Shown: positions 7,501 to 13,818, numbered from the stretch's first letter. The stretch: DNA of 50,154 nucleotides from Oscillospiraceae bacterium (GCA_015066065.1 SVPB01000003.1:1-50154); one strand, 5' to 3'. The notes: generated from the sequence alone by a model not told the origin. Made by a program: numbers and translations.

Positions 7501-8240
7501 CCATAATTAACAGATTCGCTTATGCTACCTTCTTGAACTGCACCACATATTCCACCGACTCGGTCAAAGGCGCCATCACATGTAATTTTTACATCACTTT
7601 GGCAGTCGATTATATCTGCCCAAGCTGTTCTTCCACAAATACCTCCAACATATACACTTTCATAATTGGGTGCTGTATCAATTACAATAGTTCCATTTGT
7701 TTTACAATTCTTTATGGCTGTGCTTGAAGCGGAACCGGAAACGCATCCCACATCAGCCCGTTTTGATAATTTAAGCGAAATATTGACAGAGCGCATTTCT
7801 AGATCTCTTACTTCGCCAGATACATCACCAAAGAGACCTATATATCCCAAATTAGAAGAATCACCATATATCGTAAGACCTTCTATGTAGTGACCGTTTC
7901 CATCAAAGGTTCCTGTAAAAGACCAAAAATAAGAACCGCTCGTCGTAATTATGGCTTCCCAACCATTTCCATTATTATAAAAATCTCCCCCTACGGCAAA
8001 ATCCGTAGCAGAAAATTCAATATCATCAATCAATTTATAATGTGCATCAAGTTCATTACGAACATTATTTAAGTGTTCCTTTGTTTCGATCAAGTAAGGA
8101 TCAGCTTGTGTACCACTACCACCAGCAAATTGTGTTGTTACTGCATTTGCCGTTATTGCCCCCAATGGCAAAGTAGTAATAATCATAGCAACGGAAAGCA
8201 ACACCGCAAATAGTTGTTTCCCTTTCTTTTTAATCTTCAT
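4503..8240 (-). CDS. Large secreted protein with GLUG repeats, Ig-like domains and a C-terminal dockerin
   Basis: A 1,245-residue exported protein; ATG 8240 is chosen because GGAGGAGG precedes it and a signal peptide (MKIKKKGKQLF...AITANA) follows at once. Two blocks of about 300 residues start with a GSGTQADPYLI/GNGTEASPYYI module and contain GLUG-type repeats (GGICG, GGIAG, NCYN patterns) that suggest a beta-helical fold. Next come a bacterial Ig-like (group 3) domain, a Cys-pair region (CTETGHEIYKCKFC, CTKTG...CSVC, CDTC), a second Ig-like domain, and a C-terminal type I dockerin with two calcium loops (DTNGDGSISVTD and NTNGDSGISITD). I see no enzyme domain. It is the first gene of an operon with the cohesin protein and is preceded by a structured leader. 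Confidence 0.82.
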   Translation of the reverse strand: MKIKKKGKQLFAVLLSVAMIITTLPLGAITANAVTTQFAGGSGTQADPYLIETKEHLNNVRNELDAHYKLIDDIEFSATDFAVGGDFYNNGNGWEAIITTSGSYFWSFTGTFDGNGHYIEGLTIYGDSSNLGYIGLFGDVSGEVRDLEMRSVNISLKLSKRADVGCVSGSASSTAIKNCKTNGTIVIDTAPNYESVYVGGICGRTAWADIIDCQSDVKITCDGAFDRVGGICGAVQEGSISESVNYGELTGTHNIGGIAGDIVETEITSCANFGKLNGISFSEQLPGNSYASYDSEVGGIVALTNSKDVIKDCFNAGELSADGTYGRVGGIVGYSNGLKISNCYNVGTISSAEKGGIIAYASGVTAKDCFYPAIEGGKTITGTSERSLSNLKNQSTYINFDFESIWEFAEGNYYKYPTIKGVDCFIVNENATFNGGNGTEASPYYIACASHLNNTRNYLSSHFKLVKNIEFLESDFEVNGKFYNNGTGWKPIGSGTTNKSFTGVFDGNGYSVKNIIINIQSEQTVFAGLFNTNSGTIKNLGIEDGHISIKYGSAGGVSGRNDNGIIENCFNTCDIKIEDETGSTTLGGIVGVVYSGTVKNCYNTGYIYSTDDAGGIAGTNSGLIQDCFNTGYIRAINGDDSYSYAGGIAGTNHNIIQSCYNVGYITSERAGGAISGLLVDLSNPDAKFINCYYLNNVSSGEEYGDEGAIKCTSEHLQSQTTFSGFDFENVWRMPTGSDYTYPELITNSINFIQKVQGISIVSLPYKTEYYVGLEDFDISGAKIAEIYNDGTVEEIDVIPSMVSGYDKTKAGEQTITVTYNGGSLTFDVTNLSLVYDYKLTTDETITLEYEANKDFDFIISDETTAKITNVSSSTITWGSSIKKTSAATISPLKPGYVILRAIDKTGNVLSKSLLLIEEGKHQLELLETVKKPNCTETGHEIYKCKFCDYQEERFPDALGHTEVLDNRVEPTCTKTGLTDGKHCSVCEEVLVKQNIIEATGIHIWDKGKTDKNGNIYYECDTCEATYSKNLLSIKVTSKPTKLSYVEHDDMDFSGMVITAYYDNNTTAIISSNWSASYGMNAGTQTVTVEHCGKVDTFTISVKAKVPSAITSSKHTISGNNISKITAGTTVSSLLSGLNEGSYCKVYKGSSEVSGNTAVGTGMVVKIMDGNTVKTSYTVIVTGDTNGDGSISVTDMIAIKAHILNKSTLTGVYATAANTNGDSGISITDFIQVKAKILGKGSITAR

Positions 8241-8486
8241 AATGATGAGCCTCCTCCAAGGATTTCTAGTATTAAAAAAGTGCGCCAACCGAAGCCGACG
8301 CACCGAAAAACGCAAACCCCGATTGTCGCCAAACAAATTTCAAGTATGAGAGGTTTCCCTACACAATAACCTGATGGAATTTGCGTTTTTACCAAATTCA
8401 CATGATTATTGTGCGCAAAAAGGGTATACTTACCCCTTTGCAAGGAAATCAACCATCATACTTTTATAAAATTTGTTTGGCATTTA
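8241..8486 (-). promoter_or_regulatory. Riboswitch-like 5' leader with terminator, upstream of the dockerin gene
   Basis: About 240 nt between the probable start site (near 8,484) and the ATG. A perfect 13-bp stem (GCCAAACAAATTT, 8469-8481 with 8328-8340) closes a domain. Inside are an 8-bp stem (8342-8349/8457-8464), a hairpin AAAGGGTA/TACCCCTTT (8419-8439), an 8-bp stem (8362-8369/8406-8413) and a hairpin GAATTT/AAATTC (8377-8399). The last hairpin carries TTTGCGTTTTT (8380-8390), which matches perfectly 11 bases just 3' of the closing stem in the RNA (8306-8316), a possible pseudoknot. A terminator (8273-8303) follows at once. I recognise no known riboswitch class. Confidence 0.6.
8273..8303 (-). 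terminator. Leader terminator of the dockerin/cohesin operon
   Basis: Minus strand GTGCGTCGG-CTTC-GGTTGGCGCAC followed by six T residues (8274-8279). It lies about 33 bases upstream of the start codon, so it must be bypassed for expression. Confidence 0.7.
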
Positions 8487-8489
8487 TTA

Positions 8490-8496
8490 TTATATC
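8490..8496 (-). promoter_or_regulatory. Probable extended -10 promoter of the dockerin/cohesin operon
   Basis: Minus strand reads GTGATATAATAAT, a consensus TATAAT preceded by TGA (extended -10). No good -35 element is visible at 17 bases. Transcription would begin almost exactly at the closing stem of the leader. Confidence 0.5.
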
Positions 8497-8582
8497 ACAC
8501 TTACTAACAAAAGAAAAGTAGTTTTCAAAAATTATCAATTTTTACGGCTAGACTATAAAAGATTATACAAATCAAAGTATTC

Positions 8583-8756
8583 TCATTGTGATTTCTTTCT
8601 CTCCAAACCGCCATCACAAGCGACAAATAGTGTTATCCCAAAGCATATAAGGAAAGCTCCGGTTGCTGTATTGGCTTTATATAATAAAGCAAAATATGCA
8701 GTTTGAATTGTAGTTAAAGTCAAGATACTTACTACTATAAATTTAAATACTTTCAT
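8583..8756 (-). CDS. Small two-helix membrane protein next to the SLOG gene
   Basis: A 57-residue peptide with two predicted membrane helices (FIVVSILTLTTIQTAYFALLY and TGAFLICFGITLFVAC) and a basic tail GGLERKKSQ. The ATG at 8756 has AAGGAG eight bases before it, so I prefer it over the longer ORF-track start. It begins 14 bases after the SLOG gene stop and is almost certainly co-transcribed with it. I do not recognise a family. Pairing of a SLOG nucleotide-binding protein with a small membrane protein resembles SLOG-linked conflict modules with membrane effectors, but this is an analogy and not a match. Confidence 0.6.
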   Translation of the reverse strand: MKVFKFIVVSILTLTTIQTAYFALLYKANTATGAFLICFGITLFVACDGGLERKKSQ

Positions 8757-8770
8757 TTTTCTTCTCCTTT

Positions 8771-9250
8771 TCAATTGTCAACACAGTCGGCAAGATTGAT
8801 TATGGGTTTATTTTGCTCGGAAGCATATTTTACGGTTTTATAAGCACCGCCCTCGTTATGCTCGATATAGCAAATAACCAAATCAGCTCTATCCGCCATC
8901 TCGCGATTGCGAATTTGTATAGCTGATTTCGGATGTGCTTTTGAAGCTGCATACGAAATTTCAATATCACTATAATAATCTTCAAAATAATTTTGGTTAT
9001 TAATGTATTCCGCGGTTGGGTACGGTAGCATCAAAACAAGAGAACTATTATCATCCCTATAATTTTTTCGTACACGAAGCACAGTTGATGAAACGCACTG
9101 GTCGAATTCACCGTTACGACCCACCAAAAAATCCACATACTCTTTTTCGTTAATAATCTTTCTTATCTGCTCTTCGAGCAGTTCTTCAACCTTAAACGGA
9201 TTATCTATATACCTGTGACCGAAAAAGGCGACGGTAAAAATCTCTAACAC
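8771..9250 (-). CDS. SLOG-fold (YpsA/DUF1273-like) nucleotide-binding protein
   Basis: A 159-residue single-domain protein. The N-terminus IFTVAFFGHRYID matches the first strand and glycine loop of YpsA-like SLOG proteins. DFLVGRNGEFDQCVSSTVL and the late block MADRADLVICYIEHNEGGAYKTVKYA are the other conserved elements of this family, whose known or proposed role is binding nucleotides or nucleotide-derived ligands. The ATG at 9259 has its Shine-Dalgarno too close; GTG at 9250 has AAGGA eight bases upstream and starts right at the domain, so I choose it. The gene is divergent from an XRE regulator, with palindromic sites between them, and is followed by a two-TM peptide. Confidence 0.72.
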   Translation of the reverse strand: MLEIFTVAFFGHRYIDNPFKVEELLEEQIRKIINEKEYVDFLVGRNGEFDQCVSSTVLRVRKNYRDDNSSLVLMLPYPTAEYINNQNYFEDYYSDIEISYAASKAHPKSAIQIRNREMADRADLVICYIEHNEGGAYKTVKYASEQNKPIINLADCVDN

Positions 9251-9305
9251 GTTATACATCCTTATCACACATTACTAATTTTAGTTTTAACATCTACTAC
9301 TATTA

Positions 9306-9366
9306 TACCGCTTTTAGCGGTAATTATCAACTATAATCGGTAGTTTTATCGTGAATATTACCGCTT
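9306..9366. promoter_or_regulatory. Operator sites between the SLOG gene and the XRE regulator
   Basis: A perfect palindrome TACCGCT-TTT-AGCGGTA (9306-9322), a half site CGGTA (9338-9342) and another half site TTACCGCTTA (9358-9366) lie in the divergent intergenic region. The spacing suggests cooperative binding by the adjacent XRE protein to control both directions. Confidence 0.6.
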
Positions 9367-9403
9367 AAATTATTATACAATAATAAAAAGCGAGGTGTTG
9401 ACG

Positions 9404-9715
9404 ATGGATTTGCAATTCATTAGAGATAGGATTTCTGTTTTAAGAACGAAAAAGAATGTTTCTGAATATAGAATGAGCACAGATTTAGGGCACAGCAAAA
9501 GTTACATGCAGAGTATTTCATCTGGCAGATCAATGCCGTCCTTAGGAGAGTTCCTTTATATATGTGAATATCTCGGTGTTACTCCTAGAGAGTTCTTCGA
9601 TGAAGATATAAAAGAACCACAGCTCGTTCAGAAATTATATGAGTTGACTCGTAATATGTCCCAGGAAGATCTTGATGTGCTTATTAGCACCGCAGAACGA
9701 TTAAATAACAAATAA
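9404..9715 (+). CDS. XRE-family transcriptional regulator
   Basis: A 103-residue regulator with an N-terminal helix-turn-helix (RDRISVLRTKKNVSEYRMSTDLGHSKSYMQSISSGRSMPSLGEFLYICEYL, about residues 6-57) and a short C-terminal extension (QKLYELTRNMSQEDLDVLISTAERL) that may mediate dimerisation. ATG 9404 has AGGTG eight bases upstream. The gene diverges from the SLOG cassette, and ACCGCT-type palindromes lie between them, so it probably represses the cassette and itself. Its own terminator follows immediately, which separates it from the recombinase gene. Confidence 0.8.
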   Translation: MDLQFIRDRISVLRTKKNVSEYRMSTDLGHSKSYMQSISSGRSMPSLGEFLYICEYLGVTPREFFDEDIKEPQLVQKLYELTRNMSQEDLDVLISTAERLNNK

Positions 9716-9718
9716 ACG

Positions 9719-9760
9719 AAAGGCAGCCTCACTATCAAAAGTGAGACTGCCTTTTCTTTT
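9719..9760 (+). terminator. Terminator after the XRE gene
   Basis: AAAGGCAGCCTCACT-loop-AGTGAGACTGCCTTTTCTTTT: a long stem followed by a T-rich run, directly after the stop codon. Confidence 0.85.
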
Positions 9761-9839
9761 GTAAAATTGGATATTAAGATAATATATAAAGTAAAAGTAT
9801 TGATTTTTATAGTTGGTTGTGGTAATATAATATCATAAT

Positions 9840-9868
9840 TTGACAATGAACAACGAATGGTTTATTGA
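9840..9868 (+). promoter_or_regulatory. Possible recombinase promoter
   Basis: TTGACA, 17-base spacer, TATTGA, ending 28 bases upstream of the recombinase start. The -10 matches four of six positions; an alternative TATAAT lies at about 9826. Confidence 0.4.
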
Positions 9869-9896
9869 CGAAAAGTTTGAGAGGAGATTTTAGTTT

Positions 9897-11645
9897 ATGG
9901 ATGTACATTCTGTCCGTCAGATGATGAGGACTAAAAGTATATACGAAATACCTATGCGCGTTACATTCTACGCCCGTGTATCTTCCGAAAAGGACGAGCA
10001 GTTAAACTCTCTTGACAACCAGATATCCTATTATCGTAACTTTATAAAGAAAAACGCTAACTGGGAGTTTGTTGAGGGATATATAGACGAAGGTCTTTCG
10101 GGTATGAGCACCAAAAAGCGCGAGAATTTTCACAATATGATTAGTGATGCAAAGGCAGGACTATTTGACCTTGTTATCACAAAGGAAATTACTCGTTTTG
10201 CCCGTAATACTCTTGACAGTATTCAATACACTCGTGACCTACTTTCCTACGGTGTAGGTGTATTCTTTCAGAACGATAACATCAATACTCTTGATGAAGA
10301 TAGTGAGCTTCGACTTACTATTATGTCAGGTATTGCTCAGGACGAATTACGCAAGTTGTCTTCCCGTATCAAATTTGGTCATCAAGAGGCCATAAAGAAA
10401 AATGTTGTCCTTGGTAACAGCCGTATTTTCGGCTACCGTAAGGACAACAAAAGGTTAGTTATTGACGAAAAAGAAGCAGAAATGGTTCGCGAATTATTTG
10501 AACTTTACGCAACAGACCAATACAGTATGAAGCAGATTGAGGAAATCTTTTGGAACAAGGGTTACCGCAACAACAATGGTAAACGTATTTGCCACAGTAC
10601 AATGTCTAATACCATTTCAAACCCAAAGTACAAGGGCTATTATGTAGGCAACAAGGTAAAGATAATTGATATGTTTACCAAAAAGCAAAAGTTTTTACCG
10701 CCTGAGGAATGGGTTATGTTTAAGGACGAAACCGGCGAAATTGTCCCTGCCATTGTCAGCGAAGACCTTTGGGAAAAAGCCAACGCTGTTCTTAGAAGGC
10801 GTAGCCATGATGTAAAGAACAGACAGAATCTTTGCAACCACCCGAATCTGCTAACTGGTAAAATGTATTGCACCCATTGTGGAAAGCTCTACTACCGCAA
10901 GGATAGCAAAGACCGCAAAGGCAATGTGTTGTCACGTTGGATATGTAGTGGCAAAATCAACAACGGCACTGATTCTTGTCCCTCGTTCACTATTTACGAA
11001 GAAGAAATCAAAGAAGTTCTTACTGAGGTTTTTAAAGACACTGCCGAGGATGCAAGATTGATTATTGAGGAATATTCAAATATGTATGCAGAAGTTTTAG
11101 CAAAAGACACTTCATCTGGGGAACTGCAAAAGCTCAAAGACCGACTTGATTTTTTATCAAAGAAAAAATCAAAGTTGCTTGAGTATAATATTGCGGGTCA
11201 AATCAACGACCGAGATTTTGTTGAGATGAACAAACAAATTTCGGACGAGTCTGCTGAGGTTTACTCTACTATTCAGGAAATTGAATATGAAATCAATTCA
11301 CGAACTGAATATAAGCAAAGAATAGAAGAGATACGAAATATTTTGCTTAAAGCCGAAAATGAAGCGAGCCAGAATATGATTGACTCGGCATTCATAAACA
11401 GGTATATTGATAAAATTTACGTTACACCTATTGAAGAAGGCACTGTCGAAATTTCGGTAAAGATATTCTCCGGACAGACGGTTGAGAAACATTTGTCCAA
11501 CCTACGAAAACGCCATAAATCTATTAAAAATGCCGAAAAAACCGATGAAAACGAGTCCTCTGATGACGGTATTGTAGATATTGGCAGTACGGGACACACT
11601 TTTAAGAAGATGATCAAGGCTTACGAGGAGAACAACCTGAAGTAA
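9897..11645 (+). CDS. Large serine recombinase (site-specific integrase)
   Basis: A 582-residue recombinase. The resolvase catalytic domain begins with VTFYARVSSEKDEQLNSLDNQ, the nucleophilic serine being in YARVS near residue 29, and continues through FDLVITKEITRFARN and IMSGIAQDELRKLSSRIKFG. The Recombinase domain (GNSRIFGYRKDNKRLVIDEKEAEMVRELF...) follows. Next comes a zinc ribbon (CTHCGKLYYR...CSGKINNGTDSCPSF), then a long coiled coil and a charged C-terminus. This is the full architecture of integrases of the TnpX/phiC31 type that move conjugative or mobilizable elements. The gene reads towards the right-hand boundary of the AT-rich island, as expected for an integrase next to its attachment site. 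Confidence 0.93.
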   Translation: MDVHSVRQMMRTKSIYEIPMRVTFYARVSSEKDEQLNSLDNQISYYRNFIKKNANWEFVEGYIDEGLSGMSTKKRENFHNMISDAKAGLFDLVITKEITRFARNTLDSIQYTRDLLSYGVGVFFQNDNINTLDEDSELRLTIMSGIAQDELRKLSSRIKFGHQEAIKKNVVLGNSRIFGYRKDNKRLVIDEKEAEMVRELFELYATDQYSMKQIEEIFWNKGYRNNNGKRICHSTMSNTISNPKYKGYYVGNKVKIIDMFTKKQKFLPPEEWVMFKDETGEIVPAIVSEDLWEKANAVLRRRSHDVKNRQNLCNHPNLLTGKMYCTHCGKLYYRKDSKDRKGNVLSRWICSGKINNGTDSCPSFTIYEEEIKEVLTEVFKDTAEDARLIIEEYSNMYAEVLAKDTSSGELQKLKDRLDFLSKKKSKLLEYNIAGQINDRDFVEMNKQISDESAEVYSTIQEIEYEINSRTEYKQRIEEIRNILLKAENEASQNMIDSAFINRYIDKIYVTPIEEGTVEISVKIFSGQTVEKHLSNLRKRHKSIKNAEKTDENESSDDGIVDIGSTGHTFKKMIKAYEENNLK

Positions 11646-11665
11646 GTCCTCTAGCACCGTCAAAA

Positions 11666-11702
11666 AAGGAAGCCGGGAGATATCTCCCGGCTTCCTTTTT
11701 TT
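11666..11702 (+). terminator. Perfect-palindrome terminator at the island edge
   Basis: AAGGAAGCCGGGAGAT and its exact reverse complement abut (11666-11697) and end in a T run. This 32-base palindrome ends the recombinase transcript and lies just before the point where base composition changes. Confidence 0.85.
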
Positions 11703-11713
11703 GTCTGCTATGA

Positions 11714-12058
11714 GCAAGTGCGCCAACAAAAGAGATGCATGAAAAACGAGGGCTGGAAAAGCTGTTGCCCGATCGGGGCGGTGCGTCGTTCCATAGGCTG
11801 ATGCATTCCTCGGGTGCGCTTATCGCCGTATACCGCTGCCGTGAGAAGCCGTATGGCCTGCGTGCCATGTTCTCCTATGATGGCGGCAAAACCTGGGATA
11901 AGGACCATGTGATCTACGAGAATGCCGCCTCTGCTGATCGGGGTTACCCCTCCATGGTGGAGCTGGAAGACGGTAGCTTGCTGACCGCATTCTACGCCCG
12001 GGATCGGGTGGAGGACCCGTCGGTTATTATGCAGCTTGTATGGGCCTTTGAAGAATAA
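11714..12058 (+). pseudogene. C-terminal remnant of a BNR/sialidase-like glycosidase
   Basis: Only about 115 codons remain. The reading frame is open upstream of ATG 11735 to a stop at 11711. The visible protein has an Asp-box (SYDGGKTW) and an ending (GYPSMVELEDGSLLTAFYAR...VIMQLVWAFEE) that match the last blade of sialidase/BNR-repeat proteins, which are normally several hundred residues long. The N-terminal catalytic part (Arg triad, other Asp-boxes) is absent. The fragment starts directly after the recombinase terminator, so the simplest reading is that the mobile element inserted in the gene and the 5' part lies at its far left end, outside the window. Its composition is GC-rich like the core genome. 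Confidence 0.7.
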
Positions 12059-12127
12059 TGAGGCTTGACATCGATCATCTGGATACTTATAATGTTTCTT
12101 GATTACTGCATGGAAGGGGTATGACCC

Positions 12128-12433
12128 ATGGACGAAAAGAAGTGGCAGGAATATCAGGATAAGCTGGCTGAGGTGCGTGCGCGTTATGCCAAACAACGCT
12201 GGAAATCCCGCTTTTGGTGGGGACTGTATAATGTGGTGGTGGACGTTCTTCTGTTTGTGGTCGTAGCCGGTTACACCAGCGTGCCGCTGTGTCTGGCTTT
12301 GTGTCTGGCCAGCACCATTCTCTCCACCATGGAGCTGCACATGGTTAACAAAAAATGGGTTGCCTTGCAGTTAAAACAGGAGCAGGAAATCATGGAAAAG
12401 GCGCCGGTGGGCCGCATCCGCTTGTATGAGTAA
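12128..12433 (+). CDS. Small hypothetical membrane protein
   Basis: A 101-residue protein of no recognised family. A basic, amphipathic N-terminus (EEKKWQEYQDKLAEVRARYAKQRWK-like) is followed by two closely spaced hydrophobic helices (residues about 35-55 and 58-75: GLYNVVVDVLLFVVVAGYTSVPLCLALCLAST), then a charged C-terminal tail. The ATG is preceded by GGAAGGGG. It stands alone between the sialidase remnant and a convergent gene, with a strong terminator behind it. No function can be proposed. Confidence 0.65.
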   Translation: MDEKKWQEYQDKLAEVRARYAKQRWKSRFWWGLYNVVVDVLLFVVVAGYTSVPLCLALCLASTILSTMELHMVNKKWVALQLKQEQEIMEKAPVGRIRLYE

Positions 12434-12435
12434 AC

Positions 12436-12470
12436 AAAGAAGCCGAAAGCGATATGCTTTCGGCTTCTTT
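12436..12470. terminator. Bidirectional terminator
   Basis: AAAGAAGCCGAAAGC-GATAT-GCTTTCGGCTTCTTT: a 15-bp perfect stem with A and T tracts on its two sides. It separates the plus-strand membrane protein gene from the minus-strand DUF523 gene. Confidence 0.85.
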
Positions 12471-12471
12471 A

Positions 12472-12894
12472 TTATAGGTAGTCCTTTTCGGTAAACAGCC
12501 GGATGCCGTTCTCCGCGAGCATAGCGGCGGTGACCCCCATGCCGGGGATCTTGTGGCCGGTGTGGGTGCCGTCATGGATACGGTGAACGCCACAGCTGGG
12601 ACTGCTTTCCTTGAGAATAGCAGCGGTCAACCCGTACCGACGGCAGGTTGCCAATGCCAGCCGGGCTCCCTCGGTGTAGGCGGCGGTGCAGTCGGTGCCA
12701 TCGGCGGCCAAAACCCTCTCGCCCACCCGTTCGCAGGGGATACGGGGTGTGGGCAGACCGCCGGCACACTCCGGACAGAAGGGGATGGCTTCCCCCGATT
12801 CTGCCAGCTGGCGCAGGACGGGGATGTCAAAGTGCCCCTCGTCGTAACGGCAATCTTGTCCGCACAGACAGGCGCTGATCAGATACTTGGCCAT
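12472..12894 (-). CDS. DUF523 family protein
   Basis: A 140-residue protein of the DUF523 family: N-terminus YLISACLCGQDCRYDG-like (here CRYDEGH), then FCPECAGGLPTPRIPCE, and LKESSPSCGVHRIHDGTHTGHKIPGMGVTAAML near the C-terminus. The conserved cysteines could bind metal or be catalytic; the biochemical role of the family is not established to my knowledge. ATG 12894 is chosen because the family begins at this point; the ORF-track extension overlaps lexA. It starts one base after the lexA stop codon, so it is translated from the lexA message and may be SOS-induced with it. Confidence 0.85.
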   Translation of the reverse strand: MAKYLISACLCGQDCRYDEGHFDIPVLRQLAESGEAIPFCPECAGGLPTPRIPCERVGERVLAADGTDCTAAYTEGARLALATCRRYGLTAAILKESSPSCGVHRIHDGTHTGHKIPGMGVTAAMLAENGIRLFTEKDYL

Positions 12895-12895
12895 A

Positions 12896-13483
12896 TCAGA
12901 AGTACCGCACCAGCGAGATGACCTTGCCCAGCACGGTGGCCTCCTTAACAATGATTGGCTCAAAGGCATCGTTCTCCGGCTGCAGACGGATGTGATCCTT
13001 CTCTACAAAGATCCGCTTGACGGTGGCTTCGTCACCGATGAGTGCTACAACGATATCGCCATTTTGGGCGTTGTTGGTACGGCGTACGATGACCACGTCC
13101 CGGTCAAGGATACCGGCGTTGATCATACTGGTACCGCTGACCCGCAGGGCGAATAGCTCTCCGGCCGGGTACTGACTGCCACCGGAGAAGGGGACATAGT
13201 CCTCCACCTCTTCCACCGCCAGGATGGGAAGACCGGCGGTCACCTTGCCCAGCAGCGGCACGCGGGTAACACTTTCGCCCGGCAGACGAATGGCGCGGTT
13301 GAGCCCACTGCGCCGGTCAATGTATCCCTCGTCCTCCAGCCGCTTAAGGTAAGCGTGGACGGTGGAGGTGGACTTGATACCGGTGGCTTCGCAGATCTCC
13401 CGTACCGACGGCGGAATGCCGTCCTGGAGCCGTTCCTTCACAAAGGCGAGGACCTTCTGTTGCTTCTCGTTAAGCGGTTTCAT
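12896..13483 (-). CDS. lexA: LexA SOS-response repressor
   Basis: A 195-residue repressor of the SOS response. The N-terminal winged helix (residues 1-65) contains PPSVREICEATGIKSTSTVHAYLKRLEDEGYI. The self-cleavage site is Ala83-Gly84 in KVTAGLP. The catalytic dyad is Ser119 (SGTSM) and Lys156 (ATVKRI). Cleavage is stimulated by RecA filaments. The start ATG 13483 has AGGAGGT upstream; the longer ORF-track start has none. Two Bacillus-type LexA boxes lie in its own promoter region, so it is autoregulated. DUF523 follows in the same transcript; recA carries a matching operator elsewhere in this window. Confidence 0.97.
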   Translation of the reverse strand: MKPLNEKQQKVLAFVKERLQDGIPPSVREICEATGIKSTSTVHAYLKRLEDEGYIDRRSGLNRAIRLPGESVTRVPLLGKVTAGLPILAVEEVEDYVPFSGGSQYPAGELFALRVSGTSMINAGILDRDVVIVRRTNNAQNGDIVVALIGDEATVKRIFVEKDHIRLQPENDAFEPIIVKEATVLGKVISLVRYF

Positions 13484-13512
13484 AGGCAAAACCTCCTGAA
13501 TGATTGTTGTTT

Positions 13513-13592
13513 CGAACGTTTGTGTGAGGAGAAACACCCCTCCATTTCCTATAGTATACCACATCTTTTTCAAAAAAGCAAACATTTGTTTG
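13513..13592 (-). promoter_or_regulatory. lexA promoter with two LexA operators
   Basis: CAAAC-ATTT-GTTTG (13579-13592) is a perfect inverted repeat and overlaps the -35 position. A second, weaker site CGAAC-GTTT-GTGTG lies at 13513-13526 in the leader. The -10 is TATACT (13558-13553, minus strand) preceded by TGG (extended -10). The boxes fit the Gram-positive pattern GAAC-N4-GTTC. Confidence 0.75.
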
Positions 13593-13684
13593 TTTATTTA
13601 CAAAATTTTTTGTCGTAAAAGCTTGTTCATATTTTTCTTTCGTTTTATTCATGATTTGGAAACAGAAAAATCATAATCTTCTTT

Positions 13685-13818
13685 TATAATAAAATCGTGC
13701 TCAGGAGGAACGGGAGGCCGCACTCCCTTCCATCACAAAAGAGCACTAATCCTCCTCAAAACACCCCTCTAACAGAAAGCCCCTCTGTCCGGCAAGGACA
13801 GAGGGGCTTTCTGTTATG
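13685..13818 (+). ncRNA. Candidate small RNA with pseudoknot potential
   Basis: A consensus -10 TATAAT (13685-13690) without a clear -35 precedes about 120 nt that end in a strong terminator. The RNA has GTGCTC pairing with GAGCAC around an inner GGGAG/CTCCC hairpin, while AGGAGGA inside the first loop region can pair with TCCTCCT beyond the second arm, an H-type pseudoknot. AGGAGGA looks like a Shine-Dalgarno but no start codon follows it. It does not match preQ1 or SRP RNA as I know them. It is divergent from lexA, and the gap of about 230 bases holds no gene. Confidence 0.35.
13771..13818. terminator. Long bidirectional terminator
   Basis: AACAGAAAGCCCCTCTGTCC-GGCAA-GGACAGAGGGGCTTTCTGTT, a 20-bp perfect stem. 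It overlaps the last codons of the DUF188 gene and would end both that gene and the candidate small RNA. Confidence 0.75.

Noticed and set aside
4310-8072. Short plus-strand ORFs opposite the cohesin and dockerin genes
   Set aside because: They are antisense shadows without ribosome binding sites.
8770-9268. ATG 9259 or GTG 9268 as start of the SLOG gene
   Set aside because: Neither has a Shine-Dalgarno at a workable distance, whereas GTG 9250 does and begins at the conserved first strand.
9395-9403. Upstream start codons of the XRE gene
   Set aside because: AGGTG is positioned for ATG 9404; using the earlier start would put the Shine-Dalgarno inside the coding region.
13685-13775. preQ1 riboswitch
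   Set aside because: The H-type pseudoknot order is similar, but the preQ1 core sequence is absent and no gene follows on that strand.
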